A stretch of DNA of 64,000 nucleotides from Alkaliphilus oremlandii OhILAs (GCF_000018325.1 NC_009922.1:1116001-1180000), one strand, 5' to 3'; counted from the first letter of the stretch, positions 26,810 to 35,995 are shown. Notes: generated from the sequence alone by a model not told the origin. A program made the numbers and translations.

Positions 26810-27700
26810 ATGATGAACAAAAATAAATTGTTTACAGGAATCATGTTAATCGTTTTAGGTTTGTTATTTTTGTTAGTGAATTTGGGATACTTAAGCATTC
26901 ATGTATTCTTTAGTATTTTTGATCTGTGGCCATTGATTTTGGTTGTGGTGGGGATTAATATTTTATTTCGAAATAAGCCCATCCTTCACTATATCACTTG
27001 GATTTTATTCTTTGTGATACTCATTGCATACGGCGTGTTTATCAATGGTGCTCCCATTAAAAAAAATAAATATGTTCACAATAATTTCAGTATAACAAAA
27101 TCTGCAAATACTTCTTATGGAGAACTGAATCTAGGCACAGGAGCTGCTCGATTGACCATAGATTCTGAAGGAGAGAATTTGCTGACAACCAATCAAAGTG
27201 GGAGAAAGTTGATCTTTAGAGAAGCCTATAAAAATAATAAGGAAACAGCAATATTGAGCTTTAAAGAGGAAGAATTTAAAGGAATTCTATGGAATAGCAA
27301 CAACCGATCTGAATACAGCTTCAATTTAAATAAAGACATTATATGGGATCTAGATCTGGATTTCGGTGCTGTTTCGGGAGACTTGAATTTAGCAGAAGTA
27401 CCAGTTAAATCATTGGATTTGGATTTTGGAGCTGGCGATCTGCATATTATTCTAGGTACGAAATATGAAAAGACCAATGTTAAGATCGATTCTGGAGCCT
27501 CTAATTTAGACATTACAATGCCAAATGATGCGGGGATCAAGATAAAGCTAGATACAGCCTTAACAAAAACCAATGTAGCGGATTTAAGTCTAAATAAATC
27601 GGGAGATTACTATATATCCTCTAATTATGAAGAAGCACCTATAAAATTAGATTTTGATATCGACATGGGTGCAGGTAAAATCGACTTTAAATTGCAGTAA
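26810..27700 (+). CDS. LiaF/toast-rack type membrane protein
   Basis: Protein of 296 residues with four N-terminal hydrophobic segments (about residues 5-85, LiaF/LiaI-like: GIMLIVLGLLFLLVNLGYL) and an outward C-terminal beta-rich domain with repeating LDLDFGAVSGDLNLAEVP / LDLDFGAGDLHIILG units of the toast-rack or DUF4097 kind. Likely an envelope-stress partner of the PspC-domain protein upstream. Start ATG 26810 or 26813 after GAAGGTG. Confidence 0.82.
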   Translation: MMNKNKLFTGIMLIVLGLLFLLVNLGYLSIHVFFSIFDLWPLILVVVGINILFRNKPILHYITWILFFVILIAYGVFINGAPIKKNKYVHNNFSITKSANTSYGELNLGTGAARLTIDSEGENLLTTNQSGRKLIFREAYKNNKETAILSFKEEEFKGILWNSNNRSEYSFNLNKDIIWDLDLDFGAVSGDLNLAEVPVKSLDLDFGAGDLHIILGTKYEKTNVKIDSGASNLDITMPNDAGIKIKLDTALTKTNVADLSLNKSGDYYISSNYEEAPIKLDFDIDMGAGKIDFKLQ

Positions 27701-27713
27701 CAGGAATACCATT

Positions 27714-27740
27714 GGCTGATAAAGTCAGCCTATTTTCCCC
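27714..27740 (+). terminator. Terminator after the LiaF-like gene
   Basis: GGCTGA (27714-27719) pairs with TCAGCC (27725-27730), loop TAAAG, then TATTTT. Confidence 0.7.
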
Positions 27741-27894
27741 TTATTATAATAAAAAAGATTACTGAAAAGTATAAAATAAGCATTCTGTAATGAAACTGTA
27801 ATATAATAAAAATTGGATTTGGAAGGGATTCTTTTACAAATGTGGAATAGGATATAATAAAAGCTAAGGCTCTCGATAAGGGGTGATCCGATTG

Positions 27895-28422
27895 TTGAAA
27901 CTATTTCAAATCAACTTTTATACTGGTGTTTTATTTACAGTTGTTTCTTTTGTCTTAGGACAATTGTTTGACTTTTTAAATATTGATATTGACTTAGATA
28001 TGGATGGCGATCTATTCGGCGTATCGGTGGCACCAATGAAACCGACGATTTTAGTTTCCTTTATTACAACTTTTGGCGGTGTAGGGATTATACTTTTAAG
28101 TAAAGACTTTAATCCCATAGTTTCTCTAAGCATTGCTCTAGCCTTTGGAGCGGTCATCTCAGCTTCTTTACAAAAATTCATCATAACTCCTCTATACAAG
28201 GCACAAAACACCAGTGCTGTTTCACAACAAGACTTAATCGGACATATTGCAAGAACAAAGATAAATATTATAGGAAATAGCTTTGGAAGTATTACCTATG
28301 TAGTGAATGGGAATACCTATTCTTCACCTGCAAAATCAATGGATAGCACGGACATCTCCAAGGGAGAAGACGTGAAGATTGTTCAGATTGAAAATAATAT
28401 TTTTTACGTGATTAGACTTTGA
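27895..28422 (+). CDS. NfeD-like membrane protein
   Basis: Protein of 175 residues with three membrane spans (residues about 8-25, 47-70, 76-93) and a C-terminal OB-fold: DLIGHIARTKINIIGN and SSPAKSMDSTDISKGEDVKI. This is the short NfeD form without a protease domain, encoded next to flotillin as in Bacillus yuaF-floT. TTG 27895 (or 27892) is preferred because AAGGGGTGAT lies upstream. Its role is in membrane microdomain organisation. Confidence 0.83.
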   Translation: MKLFQINFYTGVLFTVVSFVLGQLFDFLNIDIDLDMDGDLFGVSVAPMKPTILVSFITTFGGVGIILLSKDFNPIVSLSIALAFGAVISASLQKFIITPLYKAQNTSAVSQQDLIGHIARTKINIIGNSFGSITYVVNGNTYSSPAKSMDSTDISKGEDVKIVQIENNIFYVIRL

Positions 28423-28514
28423 AAAATCTAATTGTGAAAAAATTATTAAATAAATCAATGTGGAAGGAGGAACGGTTCATTAATTAAAATCTAAACAACA
28501 AAAGGAGGAATCGT

Positions 28515-29942
28515 ATGTTCATGGATATTCTTTTCATACCGATTATTATTGTGGGCGTAATTCTATTACTTATTTTAGGAATTTTGTTAATGTGGAAAAG
28601 GGTTCCGCAAGATAAAGCTGTGGTTATTACTGGACTTAAAAAGCGTGTTATTTCTGGGGGTGGGGGCTTAGTTGTTCCACTATTAGAAAGAAGCGATATT
28701 ATTTCTCTTGAAAATATGAAAATAGAGGTAAGAACAGATAGTGCATTAACAGAGCAGGGGGTAGACATAAGGGCAGATGGTGTTGCTGTATTGAAGGTTA
28801 AGTCCGACATGGAATCTATACTTTCTGCTGTAGAGCAATTTAATATGGGAACAGAAAAAGCTACCATCGAGTTTATCAAAGATACTGCAAAGGACGTATT
28901 GGAAGGAAAGCTGCGGGAAATTATATCGAAAATGTCCGTGGAGGAAATTTATAGAGATCGAGAGAAGTTTGCATCACAGGTTCAAGAAGTTGCGGCTTTA
29001 GATTTAGCAGAAATGGGATTGGAAATTAAGGCTTTTACAATTCGAGATATTAATGATGATAATGGATACTTAATTGCTCTAGGTAAAAGCAGAATAGCAG
29101 AAGTTAAAAGAGATGCTCAAATTGCTGAAGCAGAAGCTAGTAAAGAAACGAAGGTGAAAACAGCTGAGGCAAACCGACAAGGAGAGCAAGCACGACTGAT
29201 TTCAGAAACTCAAATAGCAGAAGCTTCTAAGGAAAAGGAGCTAAAGGTTCAGTCCTATAGGAAAGATCAAGAAACAGAAAAAGCAAAGGCTGACCTTGCC
29301 TATGAGATAGAAGCAAGTAAGGTGCAGCAGGAAGTAGAAAAAGAAAAAATGCAGGTTCAAATCGTTAGAAAACAAAAGGAAATCGAACTGGCAGAGCAAG
29401 AGGCGTTGAGAAGAGAAAAAGAGCTGGAAGCCACCATTAAAAAGCAATCCGATGCAGAAAAGTATAGCGCAATAAAGAAAGCGGAAGTCGATAAATACAG
29501 AGAACTACAGGACGCTGAGGTATCAGCAGAGGCTATTCGTTTGAAAGGTAAGGCGACAGCGGAAGCAAGAAGAGAAGAAGGGATGGCAGAGGTCGAAATC
29601 ATCAGAGAAAGAGGTAAGGCAGAAGCAGAGGCTATGATGAAAAAGGCGGAAGCATTTAAGCAATATAACGATGCAGCGATCACACAGATGATCATAGAGA
29701 AACTTCCTGAAATTGCAAAGGCAGTTGCAGATCCATTATCGAAGACAGAAAAAATTGTCATTGTTGACTCTGGAAGTGGTGCCGGTAAAGGAGCTGCCAA
29801 GGTGTCCGGCTACGTTACAGATATTATTGCTTCTTTGCCAGAAACAGTGAATGCATTAACCGGTGTTGACCTAAAACAGATATTAAAAGGAAAAGATTTA
29901 GGTGCATTGGTACCAAATGATAAAACAGGGGATGAAGCATAG
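28515..29942 (+). CDS. floT: Flotillin-like SPFH-domain protein
   Basis: Membrane scaffold protein of 475 residues that organises lipid microdomains. Residues 5-26 form a hydrophobic hairpin, followed by the SPFH/PHB domain (VPQDKAVVITGLKKRVISGG, LDLAEMGLEIKAFTIRDIND). Residues about 195-375 are a long coiled coil rich in EA/KA repeats (AEAEASKETKVKTAEANRQ), then a Gly/Ala C-terminal part. Strong AAAGGAGG site. Follows the nfeD-like gene, the usual pairing. Confidence 0.93.
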   Translation: MFMDILFIPIIIVGVILLLILGILLMWKRVPQDKAVVITGLKKRVISGGGGLVVPLLERSDIISLENMKIEVRTDSALTEQGVDIRADGVAVLKVKSDMESILSAVEQFNMGTEKATIEFIKDTAKDVLEGKLREIISKMSVEEIYRDREKFASQVQEVAALDLAEMGLEIKAFTIRDINDDNGYLIALGKSRIAEVKRDAQIAEAEASKETKVKTAEANRQGEQARLISETQIAEASKEKELKVQSYRKDQETEKAKADLAYEIEASKVQQEVEKEKMQVQIVRKQKEIELAEQEALRREKELEATIKKQSDAEKYSAIKKAEVDKYRELQDAEVSAEAIRLKGKATAEARREEGMAEVEIIRERGKAEAEAMMKKAEAFKQYNDAAITQMIIEKLPEIAKAVADPLSKTEKIVIVDSGSGAGKGAAKVSGYVTDIIASLPETVNALTGVDLKQILKGKDLGALVPNDKTGDEA

Positions 29943-30104
29943 TTTTTTGTAATCCTTTCAATTACGAAAGGGGGTATTGAATTGCGTTGGATTCTTTGGC
30001 TCCCTTATAGGTATATTGGAGATTCCCAATGGGGTGTACAATTTAATCAAAAATTTAAAATAAAGTTTGTTCATTGTCACTTATGAACTTTATGTATAGA
30101 AATG

Positions 30105-30136
30105 GAGAAATGATGGAAGTCATTTCTCTCTTTTTA
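30105..30136 (+). terminator. Terminator between floT and tRNA-Thr
   Basis: GAGAAATGA (30105-30113) pairs with TCATTTCTC (30120-30128), followed by TCTTTTT. It sits in the 306-base gap after floT, which has no other open frame worth calling. Confidence 0.85.
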
Positions 30137-30178
30137 TAAATTTTTCTAAGTTATTAGATAAATTTATAAAAATCATAC

Positions 30179-30207
30179 TTTACATAAATGTTTTTCTGTT
30201 GTATAAT
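30179..30207 (+). promoter_or_regulatory. Promoter of tRNA-Thr
   Basis: TTTACA (30179-30184), 17-base spacer, TATAAT (30202-30207), 41 bases before the tRNA. Confidence 0.75.
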
Positions 30208-30248
30208 CGTACAGGTAGGGCGATAGACCGTACACTAACTGACATGAT

Positions 30249-30323
<75 letters not shown>

Positions 30324-30492
30324 TAAAAACGTTATAAAATGCCGCTTCTAGGAGGAACTAGGGGTGGTGTTTTTTTATGATTATGTTAACCTTCTACCAT
30401 TCTTCTACCATAGATATTTTCAATAGTTACTATAGATATTATCTATAGATGAAAATTTCATGGTTAACTCTAAAAAATAAGATTTTTTAAAG

Positions 30493-31602
30493 TTAAATAG
30501 AAAACATGGTAGCCATTTTTTCAGCTGCAGATTTTTGAAGAGAAGGTACGAGGTGACTATAAGTATCAAGAGTGATACTTATAGAGGAATGTCCAAGTCT
30601 TTCTTGAACAACTTTAGGGTGGATACCTGATTTTAATAAAATTGATGCATGAGTATGTCTTAGATCATGAAATCGTATCTTAGGAAGATTAGCACTTACT
30701 AGTATTTTAGCAAATGCCTTAGGAATATAGTCAGGTCTAAATGGTCTACCATCTTCCCAGGTACATACAAAATTACTATCATGATATGAACTTCCATAAA
30801 GCAGCTTATATGACATCTTTTGTTTTTTCACTTTTTTAAGAACCTCTACTACATTACTAGAAATATCAACAGCCCTTCTACCAGTTGACGTTTTAGTTTC
30901 CTTTAGGATACTTTCATTATTGGCCATTACAAGATTATTTTCTAAATGAATCACACCACTAAAGAAGTCTATATTTTCCCACTGCAAGCCTAATATTTCT
31001 CCTCTACGCAATCCACAAAGCAGGGCTAGTACAATTACTGGATATAAAACATGATCCTTTGATTTATCTAAAAGTATCTGAATTTCATCCTGATCTAAGA
31101 TCATCATTTTATTTTTTGTATTCCTTGGTGGTGTAACAGCAACACATGGATTGTATTGTATAAATTGCCATTTAACAGCTTGATTTATAGCAGTATTGAG
31201 AACTCTATAGTAAGATAATACAGTACTAGGTGTAACATCACTATTATTGAGTTTGTTTACAAGTTGCTGAATATGAATCGGTTTAATTTGTTGGAGCTTC
31301 ATATTGCCTAAAATTTCAGAAACTTTATTAGCTGCGTAAGTGTATTTGTCATAGGTTGTTGGAGCTACATTAGGTTTAGCATAATCCTCAAGCCATAACT
31401 GCATATAATCCCTTAGAGTAATATTATTAGTGTCAACAAAGGTGTTAGTATTTAGTTGTTGTAATATTTCAGGTAGCTTTTTTTCTGCTTCTTTTTGTGT
31501 ATTAAAACCACTTATCCACTTTCTTTTCCTCTTACCATTTTCATCTATAGAGTCAACAACTATATACCACTTGTGATTTTTCTTCACTATTGACCCCCGC
31601 AT
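30493..31602 (-). CDS. Phage-type tyrosine integrase
   Basis: Site-specific recombinase of 369 residues. The N-terminal arm-binding region (residues about 1-60) and core-binding SAM-like domain (about 62-155) precede the catalytic domain with Arg199 (CGLRRGEILGL), His312-x-x-Arg315 (FHDLRHTHAS), His338 (LGHSS) and nucleophile Tyr348 (LDTYSHL). All catalytic residues are intact, so the enzyme may be active. It is transcribed toward the tRNA, the usual orientation for an integrase beside its attachment site. Confidence 0.95.
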   Translation of the reverse strand: MRGSIVKKNHKWYIVVDSIDENGKRKRKWISGFNTQKEAEKKLPEILQQLNTNTFVDTNNITLRDYMQLWLEDYAKPNVAPTTYDKYTYAANKVSEILGNMKLQQIKPIHIQQLVNKLNNSDVTPSTVLSYYRVLNTAINQAVKWQFIQYNPCVAVTPPRNTKNKMMILDQDEIQILLDKSKDHVLYPVIVLALLCGLRRGEILGLQWENIDFFSGVIHLENNLVMANNESILKETKTSTGRRAVDISSNVVEVLKKVKKQKMSYKLLYGSSYHDSNFVCTWEDGRPFRPDYIPKAFAKILVSANLPKIRFHDLRHTHASILLKSGIHPKVVQERLGHSSISITLDTYSHLVPSLQKSAAEKMATMFSI

Positions 31603-31746
31603 TTTATTACCTCCCTGTAGATTTTTAAAAATAATATATATGAATTATTATTTTTCAAAAACGTATGTTCGACACAATGGTTTAAATAAAAACGACATAG
31701 AATAAAGGTCGTTAACGTGTAAGTGTAAATATTTGACTTATAAAAT

Positions 31747-32340
31747 TTAAGTATAAGAAAAACCAGTGTATCGACTAAAAGTTTGCTTTCTTTCGTTATA
31801 TGTTGAGATATAGTACTCAGAAATAGATTTATCTTGATAACCTAAGTTATGTAGGCGAAATATCATTGCCTCCCACGAAACATTAAAAAAGCTCTTTAAT
31901 GCTCCGATGTGAGGGGAATCTAAATATGCAGATCTTCCCTTTAGAAAAAAATAATTTTCAAAAGCATATTGAGGCATTAAATATTCGCTTACAAATATAT
32001 CTACTTCTTGATCTAAAAGCTCTAAGGTTTCATCATCTAAGTCATTATAAGGAAAATCATCATGGTGGCCTAAAACAATATGAGCTAGTTCGTGAGCATA
32101 TGTCCAAGTATTTCTGCCTTCCATGATGTTTGTATTTACATAAACTTTATATTCCCCTGTAGTTTCCTTTACACAAAAGCCTTCTTCCTCATCGTCCTCA
32201 TATTTGTATAATGTTGAATACTCCTTTAAATGTTTCTTCACTGGCATTGGAACTTGAGGGTATCCCTTTTCCTTCAGAAAGTTTCGTGCCCTTTCTATAG
32301 CAAAATCTTTTCTAGGTAAAATGAAAAATATATCCTTCAT
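31747..32340 (-). CDS. ImmA/IrrE-family metallopeptidase
   Basis: Protein of 197 residues with the zinc protease motif HELAH (His83, Glu84, His87) in TYAHELAHIVLGHHDD. ImmA-type proteases cleave the cognate repressor to release an integrative element upon damage or quorum signals. It is encoded directly after the repressor gene on the same strand, 20 bases apart, as expected for such a module. Confidence 0.9.
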   Translation of the reverse strand: MKDIFFILPRKDFAIERARNFLKEKGYPQVPMPVKKHLKEYSTLYKYEDDEEEGFCVKETTGEYKVYVNTNIMEGRNTWTYAHELAHIVLGHHDDFPYNDLDDETLELLDQEVDIFVSEYLMPQYAFENYFFLKGRSAYLDSPHIGALKSFFNVSWEAMIFRLHNLGYQDKSISEYYISTYNERKQTFSRYTGFSYT

Positions 32341-32360
32341 AGCCTCCCCCTTTATAATCT

Positions 32361-32708
32361 CTATTCTTCATCTTCATCGATAACTGCAGCCTCTATAATT
32401 CGAGCAATACGTTTTTTATCTTGATCATTGAGCTTTCTTTTATTTCTTCTTAAAATACTGATGATTTCAGGATAGTCTTCTAATATCTGATCATGATATT
32501 GTTGGTTTGGAACCTCAGTTAAACCTAGTAAATAATCTGTGGTGACATTAAAATAATCTGCTATTTTTTTTATCACTTCATAATCTGGCTTACGTGTATT
32601 AGATTCATACATAGATAATGTTGAATTGCCTACCTCTAAAATTTTAGCTAATTCTAATTGAGATAATCCTCGGTCTTCCCTTAGTAGTTTAATTTTATCT
32701 CCTAACAA
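32361..32708 (-). CDS. CI-like repressor, XRE family
   Basis: Protein of 115 residues with an N-terminal helix-turn-helix (LREDRGLSQLELAKILEVGNS, then LSMYESNTRKPD) and a short acidic C-terminal tail. TTG start, supported by AAGGTGGTGAT upstream. Its gene diverges from the Cro-like gene across a control region with repeated operator-like sites. The adjacent ImmA-type protease is its probable antagonist. Confidence 0.9.
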   Translation of the reverse strand: MLGDKIKLLREDRGLSQLELAKILEVGNSTLSMYESNTRKPDYEVIKKIADYFNVTTDYLLGLTEVPNQQYHDQILEDYPEIISILRRNKRKLNDQDKKRIARIIEAAVIDEDEE

Positions 32709-32746
32709 GTGTTATCACCACCTTACAAAAAATTGTTGCTATGAAA

Positions 32747-32909
32747 TTTACTATTTGTAATTATTATAATATAGTTTTCACTAATTGTAAATATGAATAT
32801 TCACAAAAAATAAAAAAATGCATTTACTTTTTCAAAATGTGAATGTATACTAAAGAAAATGATTATTGACAAAATGTTATTTATTTATTCAATATTCACG
32901 AAAAGTAAA
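32747..32909. promoter_or_regulatory. Repressor operator array of the element
   Basis: Four 15-base sites of the form TTYAC-N5-RTAAW: 32747-32761 (TTTACTATTTGTAAT), 32777-32791 (TTCACTAATTGTAAA), 32800-32814 (TTCACAAAAAATAAA) and 32895-32909 (TTCACGAAAAGTAAA). A looser symmetric pair lies at 32823-32843. They fill the gap between the divergent repressor and Cro-like genes, as lysogeny operators do. Confidence 0.65.
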
Positions 32910-32928
32910 ACGAAAGGGGGACTTACAT

Positions 32929-33153
32929 ATGAAAAGTTTACAAAATTATAGAAATGAAAAGGGATATACCCAAGCTTATATGGCAAAAAAGTTAGGGGTG
33001 TCAATTGCGGCCTATAATCTTTATGAAAATGGTGGAAGAAAAATTCCTAGAAAGGCAGCACTTAAAATTATGGAGGTTTTAGAGATTGAGAATATAGAGG
33101 AAATTTTTTTACCTTCTAGCTTCACGTTAAGTGAAAATAGAAAACAAAGTTAA
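32929..33153 (+). CDS. Cro-like XRE-family protein
   Basis: Protein of 74 residues with a helix-turn-helix (YRNEKGYTQAYMAKKLGVSI, AAYNLYENGGRKIPRKAALK). ATG 32929 has GAAAGGGGG before it; a longer frame from 32866 crosses an operator and is rejected. First plus-strand gene of the element, in the position of cro. Confidence 0.82.
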   Translation: MKSLQNYRNEKGYTQAYMAKKLGVSIAAYNLYENGGRKIPRKAALKIMEVLEIENIEEIFLPSSFTLSENRKQS

Positions 33154-33188
33154 CAAAATGTCAAGTAGTTATTTAAGGAGGGAGGCAG

Positions 33189-33443
33189 ATGGATGACCTT
33201 ATTTATAATTACTGTGCATTATATGAGGCTATTTTTTCATCAGAAGGAATATTACCTGATGCCATTCTAAGAAAGTACGGTCTACTTAATCTAACAGATA
33301 AACAGCTAAGAAGACTAGAGGCAATGGAAATGAAAAGGCTACATGATGAAAAAATGACCTTAAATGAAATTGGAAAACTATTTAATATGAGTGATAGTGG
33401 CGTCTATAGAAGAATTAAAAAAGTAGAGGAAGTGGAAGAATGA
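33189..33443 (+). CDS. Small helix-turn-helix protein of the element
   Basis: Protein of 84 residues. The C-terminal half (residues about 35-80) resembles sigma-region-4-like or response-regulator-like helix-turn-helix domains: LTDKQLRRLEAMEMKRLHDE and MTLNEIGKLFNMSDSGVYRRIKK. Strong AGGAGGGAG site. Probably a regulator of the early region; no specific family recognised. Its stop overlaps a possible 57-codon gene. Confidence 0.65.
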   Translation: MDDLIYNYCALYEAIFSSEGILPDAILRKYGLLNLTDKQLRRLEAMEMKRLHDEKMTLNEIGKLFNMSDSGVYRRIKKVEEVEE

Positions 33444-33613
33444 TTGTATTTTGCAGCTATAATTCTTGTTTATTTAATTTAAACGAAGTATGTAAAAAAA
33501 CTACCTTGCAAATCGATTTAACAGGGAAATGTGTATTTCTAAAGATAAAGGGAGGGAAGAACTATGGAGCCAGCAGCTTTACTACTTCTAAACGAGGTTA
33601 TGAAGGAAATTAA
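33440..33613 (+). CDS. Possible small Cys-containing protein
   Basis: A 57-codon frame starting ATG at 33440 and overlapping the previous stop by four bases (ATGA), which is typical of coupled genes. The first 35 residues (IVFCSYNSCLFNLNEVCKK, then TGKC) hold four Cys and look like a small metal-binding module. It overlaps the next gene by 50 bases, which weakens the call. No function assigned. Confidence 0.35.
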   Translation: MIVFCSYNSCLFNLNEVCKKTTLQIDLTGKCVFLKIKGGKNYGASSFTTSKRGYEGN

Positions 33614-33860
33614 AGAAGTAAAACGTGGACTTGTAGAAATATTAGAAAGACCTATAGATGTACAAGTAGCTTCTGATGATGAAGGTGTTTTTACTTCAAA
33701 AGAAGCTGCAGCTTATTTAGGTATTGGACTTAATTCTTTTTATGAGCTTTGCAATAGAAAGGATTTCCCTTCATTCAAGGTAGGTACAAAAATTATTGTT
33801 CCTAAAAGAAAATTGAAGGATTGGATTGAAAAACAAACTAAAAAAGAGAGGAGTAAATAG
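33564..33860 (+). CDS. Excisionase-family helix-turn-helix protein
   Basis: Protein of 98 residues with a C-terminal helix-turn-helix of the excisionase/MerR-like type: FTSKEAAAYLGIGLNSFYEL and FPSFKVGTKIIVPKRKLKDW. The N-terminal helix (residues 1-35) may dimerise. GGGAGGGAAG site upstream. It could be an Xis-type directionality factor or a replication regulator for the element. Confidence 0.78.
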   Translation: MEPAALLLLNEVMKEIKEVKRGLVEILERPIDVQVASDDEGVFTSKEAAAYLGIGLNSFYELCNRKDFPSFKVGTKIIVPKRKLKDWIEKQTKKERSK

Positions 33861-33861
33861 T

Positions 33862-34185
33862 ATGATGAAAAGTAATAGATTGAAAAATAAAGAACTAGAT
33901 TTAAAGGAAATGATTAAAGCTGTTAGAAATATGGCTGAAATTAAACAGATGCTGTTTGAATATGGGATTTATGATGTTGGAAGATCTGAAAAAAATCCTG
34001 GAGCACATGTCCAAAAAACATTATTAGAACAATTAGCAGATAAAAACAATGAGAGCATTTCATTTATTCCCAGTAACAACGATACTTACTCCTATGAGGG
34101 CAGGATTAGTATTGATAATGTAAGGTTTTTTGCTCTTTATACTATGGATGAACTGATTTTATATGCACAAAAAAGAAGAGATTAA
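33862..34185 (+). CDS. Hypothetical protein of the element
   Basis: Protein of 107 residues, charged and without membrane segments or Cys. The segment LKEMIKAVRNMAEIKQMLFEYGIYD near residues 13-37 suggests a helical N-terminus, and the C-terminal part is beta-rich. ATG 33862 has GAGAGGAG upstream and the frame is packed among element genes, so it is likely real. Function unknown. Confidence 0.6.
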   Translation: MMKSNRLKNKELDLKEMIKAVRNMAEIKQMLFEYGIYDVGRSEKNPGAHVQKTLLEQLADKNNESISFIPSNNDTYSYEGRISIDNVRFFALYTMDELILYAQKRRD

Positions 34186-34204
34186 AATATTTGGAGGTTA
34201 CGAA

Positions 34205-34966
34205 ATGGATCAAGGATGGATTAGTTTATATAGAAAAATTATTCATCATCCTTTATATAAAGAGAAACGATACTTTTCAAAATTTGAGGCATGGATCGAC
34301 CTATTATTAATGGTTAATCATAGGGATAATTCTTTTATGATGGGAAATGAAATGATGGAGGTAAAGAGGGGGAGTAAAATTACCTCCATCAAGTATCTAG
34401 CCGAGAGGTGGGAATGGTCCAGAAAAAAAGTTAAAAATTTTTTAGATATGCTTCAAAATGATGGAATGATTACCTATAAAAGCACATCAAAGTATACCTA
34501 CATCAGTATTGAAAATTACACGAAATATCAAGGCATTAATAGAGAAGAGGAACATGAAAAGCACATCAAAGGCACATCAAAAGAACATCAAAGGAACACA
34601 AACAATAATGATAATAATGTAAATAATGAAAATAAAAATAAGATACCTGAGTATTCCATTGAATTTGAAGAATTTTGGAAGGTATATCCTAAAAAAGTAG
34701 AAAAACAAAAGGCTTTTAAATGTTATAAAAAATTACTGAAAGAAGGATACACTTCCCTGCAGCTTTTAAAAGCAGCTAGTCTATATGCTCAGCAAATTAA
34801 AAGAGAAAATACGGATGCGAAATATATTAAGCATTGCAGTACTTTTTTAGGCCCTAATAAACCCTTTATTGAATATTTAGAAGGTGGTGGAAATCATGGA
34901 AGCGCTGATGAAGAAAATAGAAAAAAGGCTCAATATGATAAAAGTAAATGGCTTTACAACGGATGA
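34205..34966 (+). CDS. Phage-type replication initiation protein (DnaD-like)
   Basis: Protein of 253 residues. The N-terminal 110 residues form a winged-helix domain common to phage replication proteins (GWISLYRKIIHHPLYK, AEWIDLL-like EAWIDLLLMVNHR, RGSKITSIKYLAERWEWSRK). A low-complexity linker rich in Asn (about residues 133-147) leads to a C-terminal domain (FEEFWKVYPKKVEKQKAFKCY) typical of DnaD-like phage proteins. The end overlaps the helicase-loader gene by 71 bases, as in other phage replication pairs. Confidence 0.85.
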   Translation: MDQGWISLYRKIIHHPLYKEKRYFSKFEAWIDLLLMVNHRDNSFMMGNEMMEVKRGSKITSIKYLAERWEWSRKKVKNFLDMLQNDGMITYKSTSKYTYISIENYTKYQGINREEEHEKHIKGTSKEHQRNTNNNDNNVNNENKNKIPEYSIEFEEFWKVYPKKVEKQKAFKCYKKLLKEGYTSLQLLKAASLYAQQIKRENTDAKYIKHCSTFLGPNKPFIEYLEGGGNHGSADEENRKKAQYDKSKWLYNG

Positions 34967-35648
34967 AGAAAAACATTATGATTGTCCTATTTGTAAGGAC
35001 TTAGAATATATTATTGAAGGAAACAGAGCGAGGGATTGTAAATGCAGGGAGGCTAAAAATTATCAAAGAATATTAGTACGTTCCGGTATATCTAAAGCAT
35101 TCCAACAAAAAAGCTTTTCAAATTTTAGTTTAAAGGGTAAATCTAAGGTGCTTATAGCTGCAAAGGAAATGGCAGAGAATTATGTGAAGAATTTTCACGA
35201 CATAAAGAAAAACAAGCATCATAGCGTAGCTTTTTTAGGCCAGGTTGGATCTGGAAAAACTCATCTTAGTATTGCCATAGCTAATGACCTTATGAAAGAA
35301 AATGTTGGAGTTTTATATATGCAATATAGAGAAGCAATGACAGGTTTAAAGCAAAATATTATGGATGAAGCATATTATCAAAACGAAATTGCTAAATACA
35401 AAACTGCAACAGTACTATTAATTGACGACCTCTACAAAGGGAAAATTTCACCAACAGACCACAATATTATGTTTGAAATTATAAACTACAGATATTTAAA
35501 AGGTGCTCCAGTAATTATATCTAGTGAGTATAGAGTAGAAGAATTATTAGCCTTTGATGAGGCCATAGGAAGCAGAATGATAGAAATGTGTAGAGGTAGG
35601 ATTATTGAATTTGAAGGAATAGATCTTAATCATAGATTAGCATTATAG
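34896..35648 (+). CDS. DnaC-like helicase loader
   Basis: AAA+ ATPase of 250 residues that would load the host DnaB helicase on the element's origin. Near the N-terminus a zinc-like cluster (CPICKDL, then CKC) is followed by Walker A GQVGSGKTHLSIAIAND (about residues 113-129) and Walker B LLIDDLYK (about 165-172). ATG 34896 is preferred with AAGGTGGTGG upstream. It follows the initiator gene, the usual order. Confidence 0.9.
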   Translation: MEALMKKIEKRLNMIKVNGFTTDEEKHYDCPICKDLEYIIEGNRARDCKCREAKNYQRILVRSGISKAFQQKSFSNFSLKGKSKVLIAAKEMAENYVKNFHDIKKNKHHSVAFLGQVGSGKTHLSIAIANDLMKENVGVLYMQYREAMTGLKQNIMDEAYYQNEIAKYKTATVLLIDDLYKGKISPTDHNIMFEIINYRYLKGAPVIISSEYRVEELLAFDEAIGSRMIEMCRGRIIEFEGIDLNHRLAL

Positions 35649-35663
35649 AAAGAGGGAGGATTG

Positions 35664-35846
35664 ATGAATATGAAGAAACATGATTTTCCCACAAAAGAGG
35701 AATTCCGAAAAACAATAATGAGGTTAAGAAAGGAAAAAATTATGAAGCATGAAGGTATTTATTTAGGATATTTAAAAGAACAGAGGATGCAAAAGAAACC
35801 TAGAAGATTGAAGCAGGGGAGCGATAAGTCTAATTCTTATCCATAG
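35664..35846 (+). CDS. Small basic protein at the end of the element
   Basis: Protein of 60 residues, rich in Lys and Arg (FPTKEEFRKTIMRLRKEKI), following the loader gene by 15 bases with GGGAGG upstream. No family recognised. It is the last phage-like gene; what follows is a hairpin and a sigma-54 promoter. Confidence 0.55.
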   Translation: MNMKKHDFPTKEEFRKTIMRLRKEKIMKHEGIYLGYLKEQRMQKKPRRLKQGSDKSNSYP

Positions 35847-35962
35847 TACCAGATACTGGAGAAAGATATTTAAGCATAATTGTGCTCTAACCAATAAAAT
35901 TAATATTTAATAAAGTTTTATATGATTTGAGGGAATGTATGCAAAATAGAAAGTTTGCGCTA

Positions 35963-35994
35963 AAAACTAGAAAAATTTATTTTTCTAGTTTTTT
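35963..35994 (+). terminator. Terminator at the right side of the element
   Basis: AAAACTAGAAAAA (35963-35975) pairs with TTTTTCTAGTTTT (35980-35992), loop TTTA. It lies against the -24 box of the next promoter and isolates it from upstream transcription. The 116 bases before it contain nothing I can call. Confidence 0.8.
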
Positions 35995-35995
35995 G

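Larger units (their letters stand above)
30324..35962. mobile_element. Small integrative phage-like element next to tRNA-Thr
   Basis: A run of phage-type genes bordered by tRNA-Thr: integrase, ImmA/IrrE peptidase and repressor on the minus strand, then Cro-like, helix-turn-helix, replication initiator and DnaC-like loader genes on the plus strand. No capsid, tail, terminase or lysis genes are seen. The left end should be at the tRNA 3' end. No copy of the tRNA end was found near 36 kb or anywhere else in the window, so the right border given here is the end of the phage-like genes, not a proven attachment site. Confidence 0.65.

Noticed and set aside
29357..29800. Long minus-strand frame inside the flotillin gene
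   Set aside because: Antisense shadow of the Ala/Glu-rich coiled coil; Ser/Ala-rich low-complexity translation, no ribosome site.
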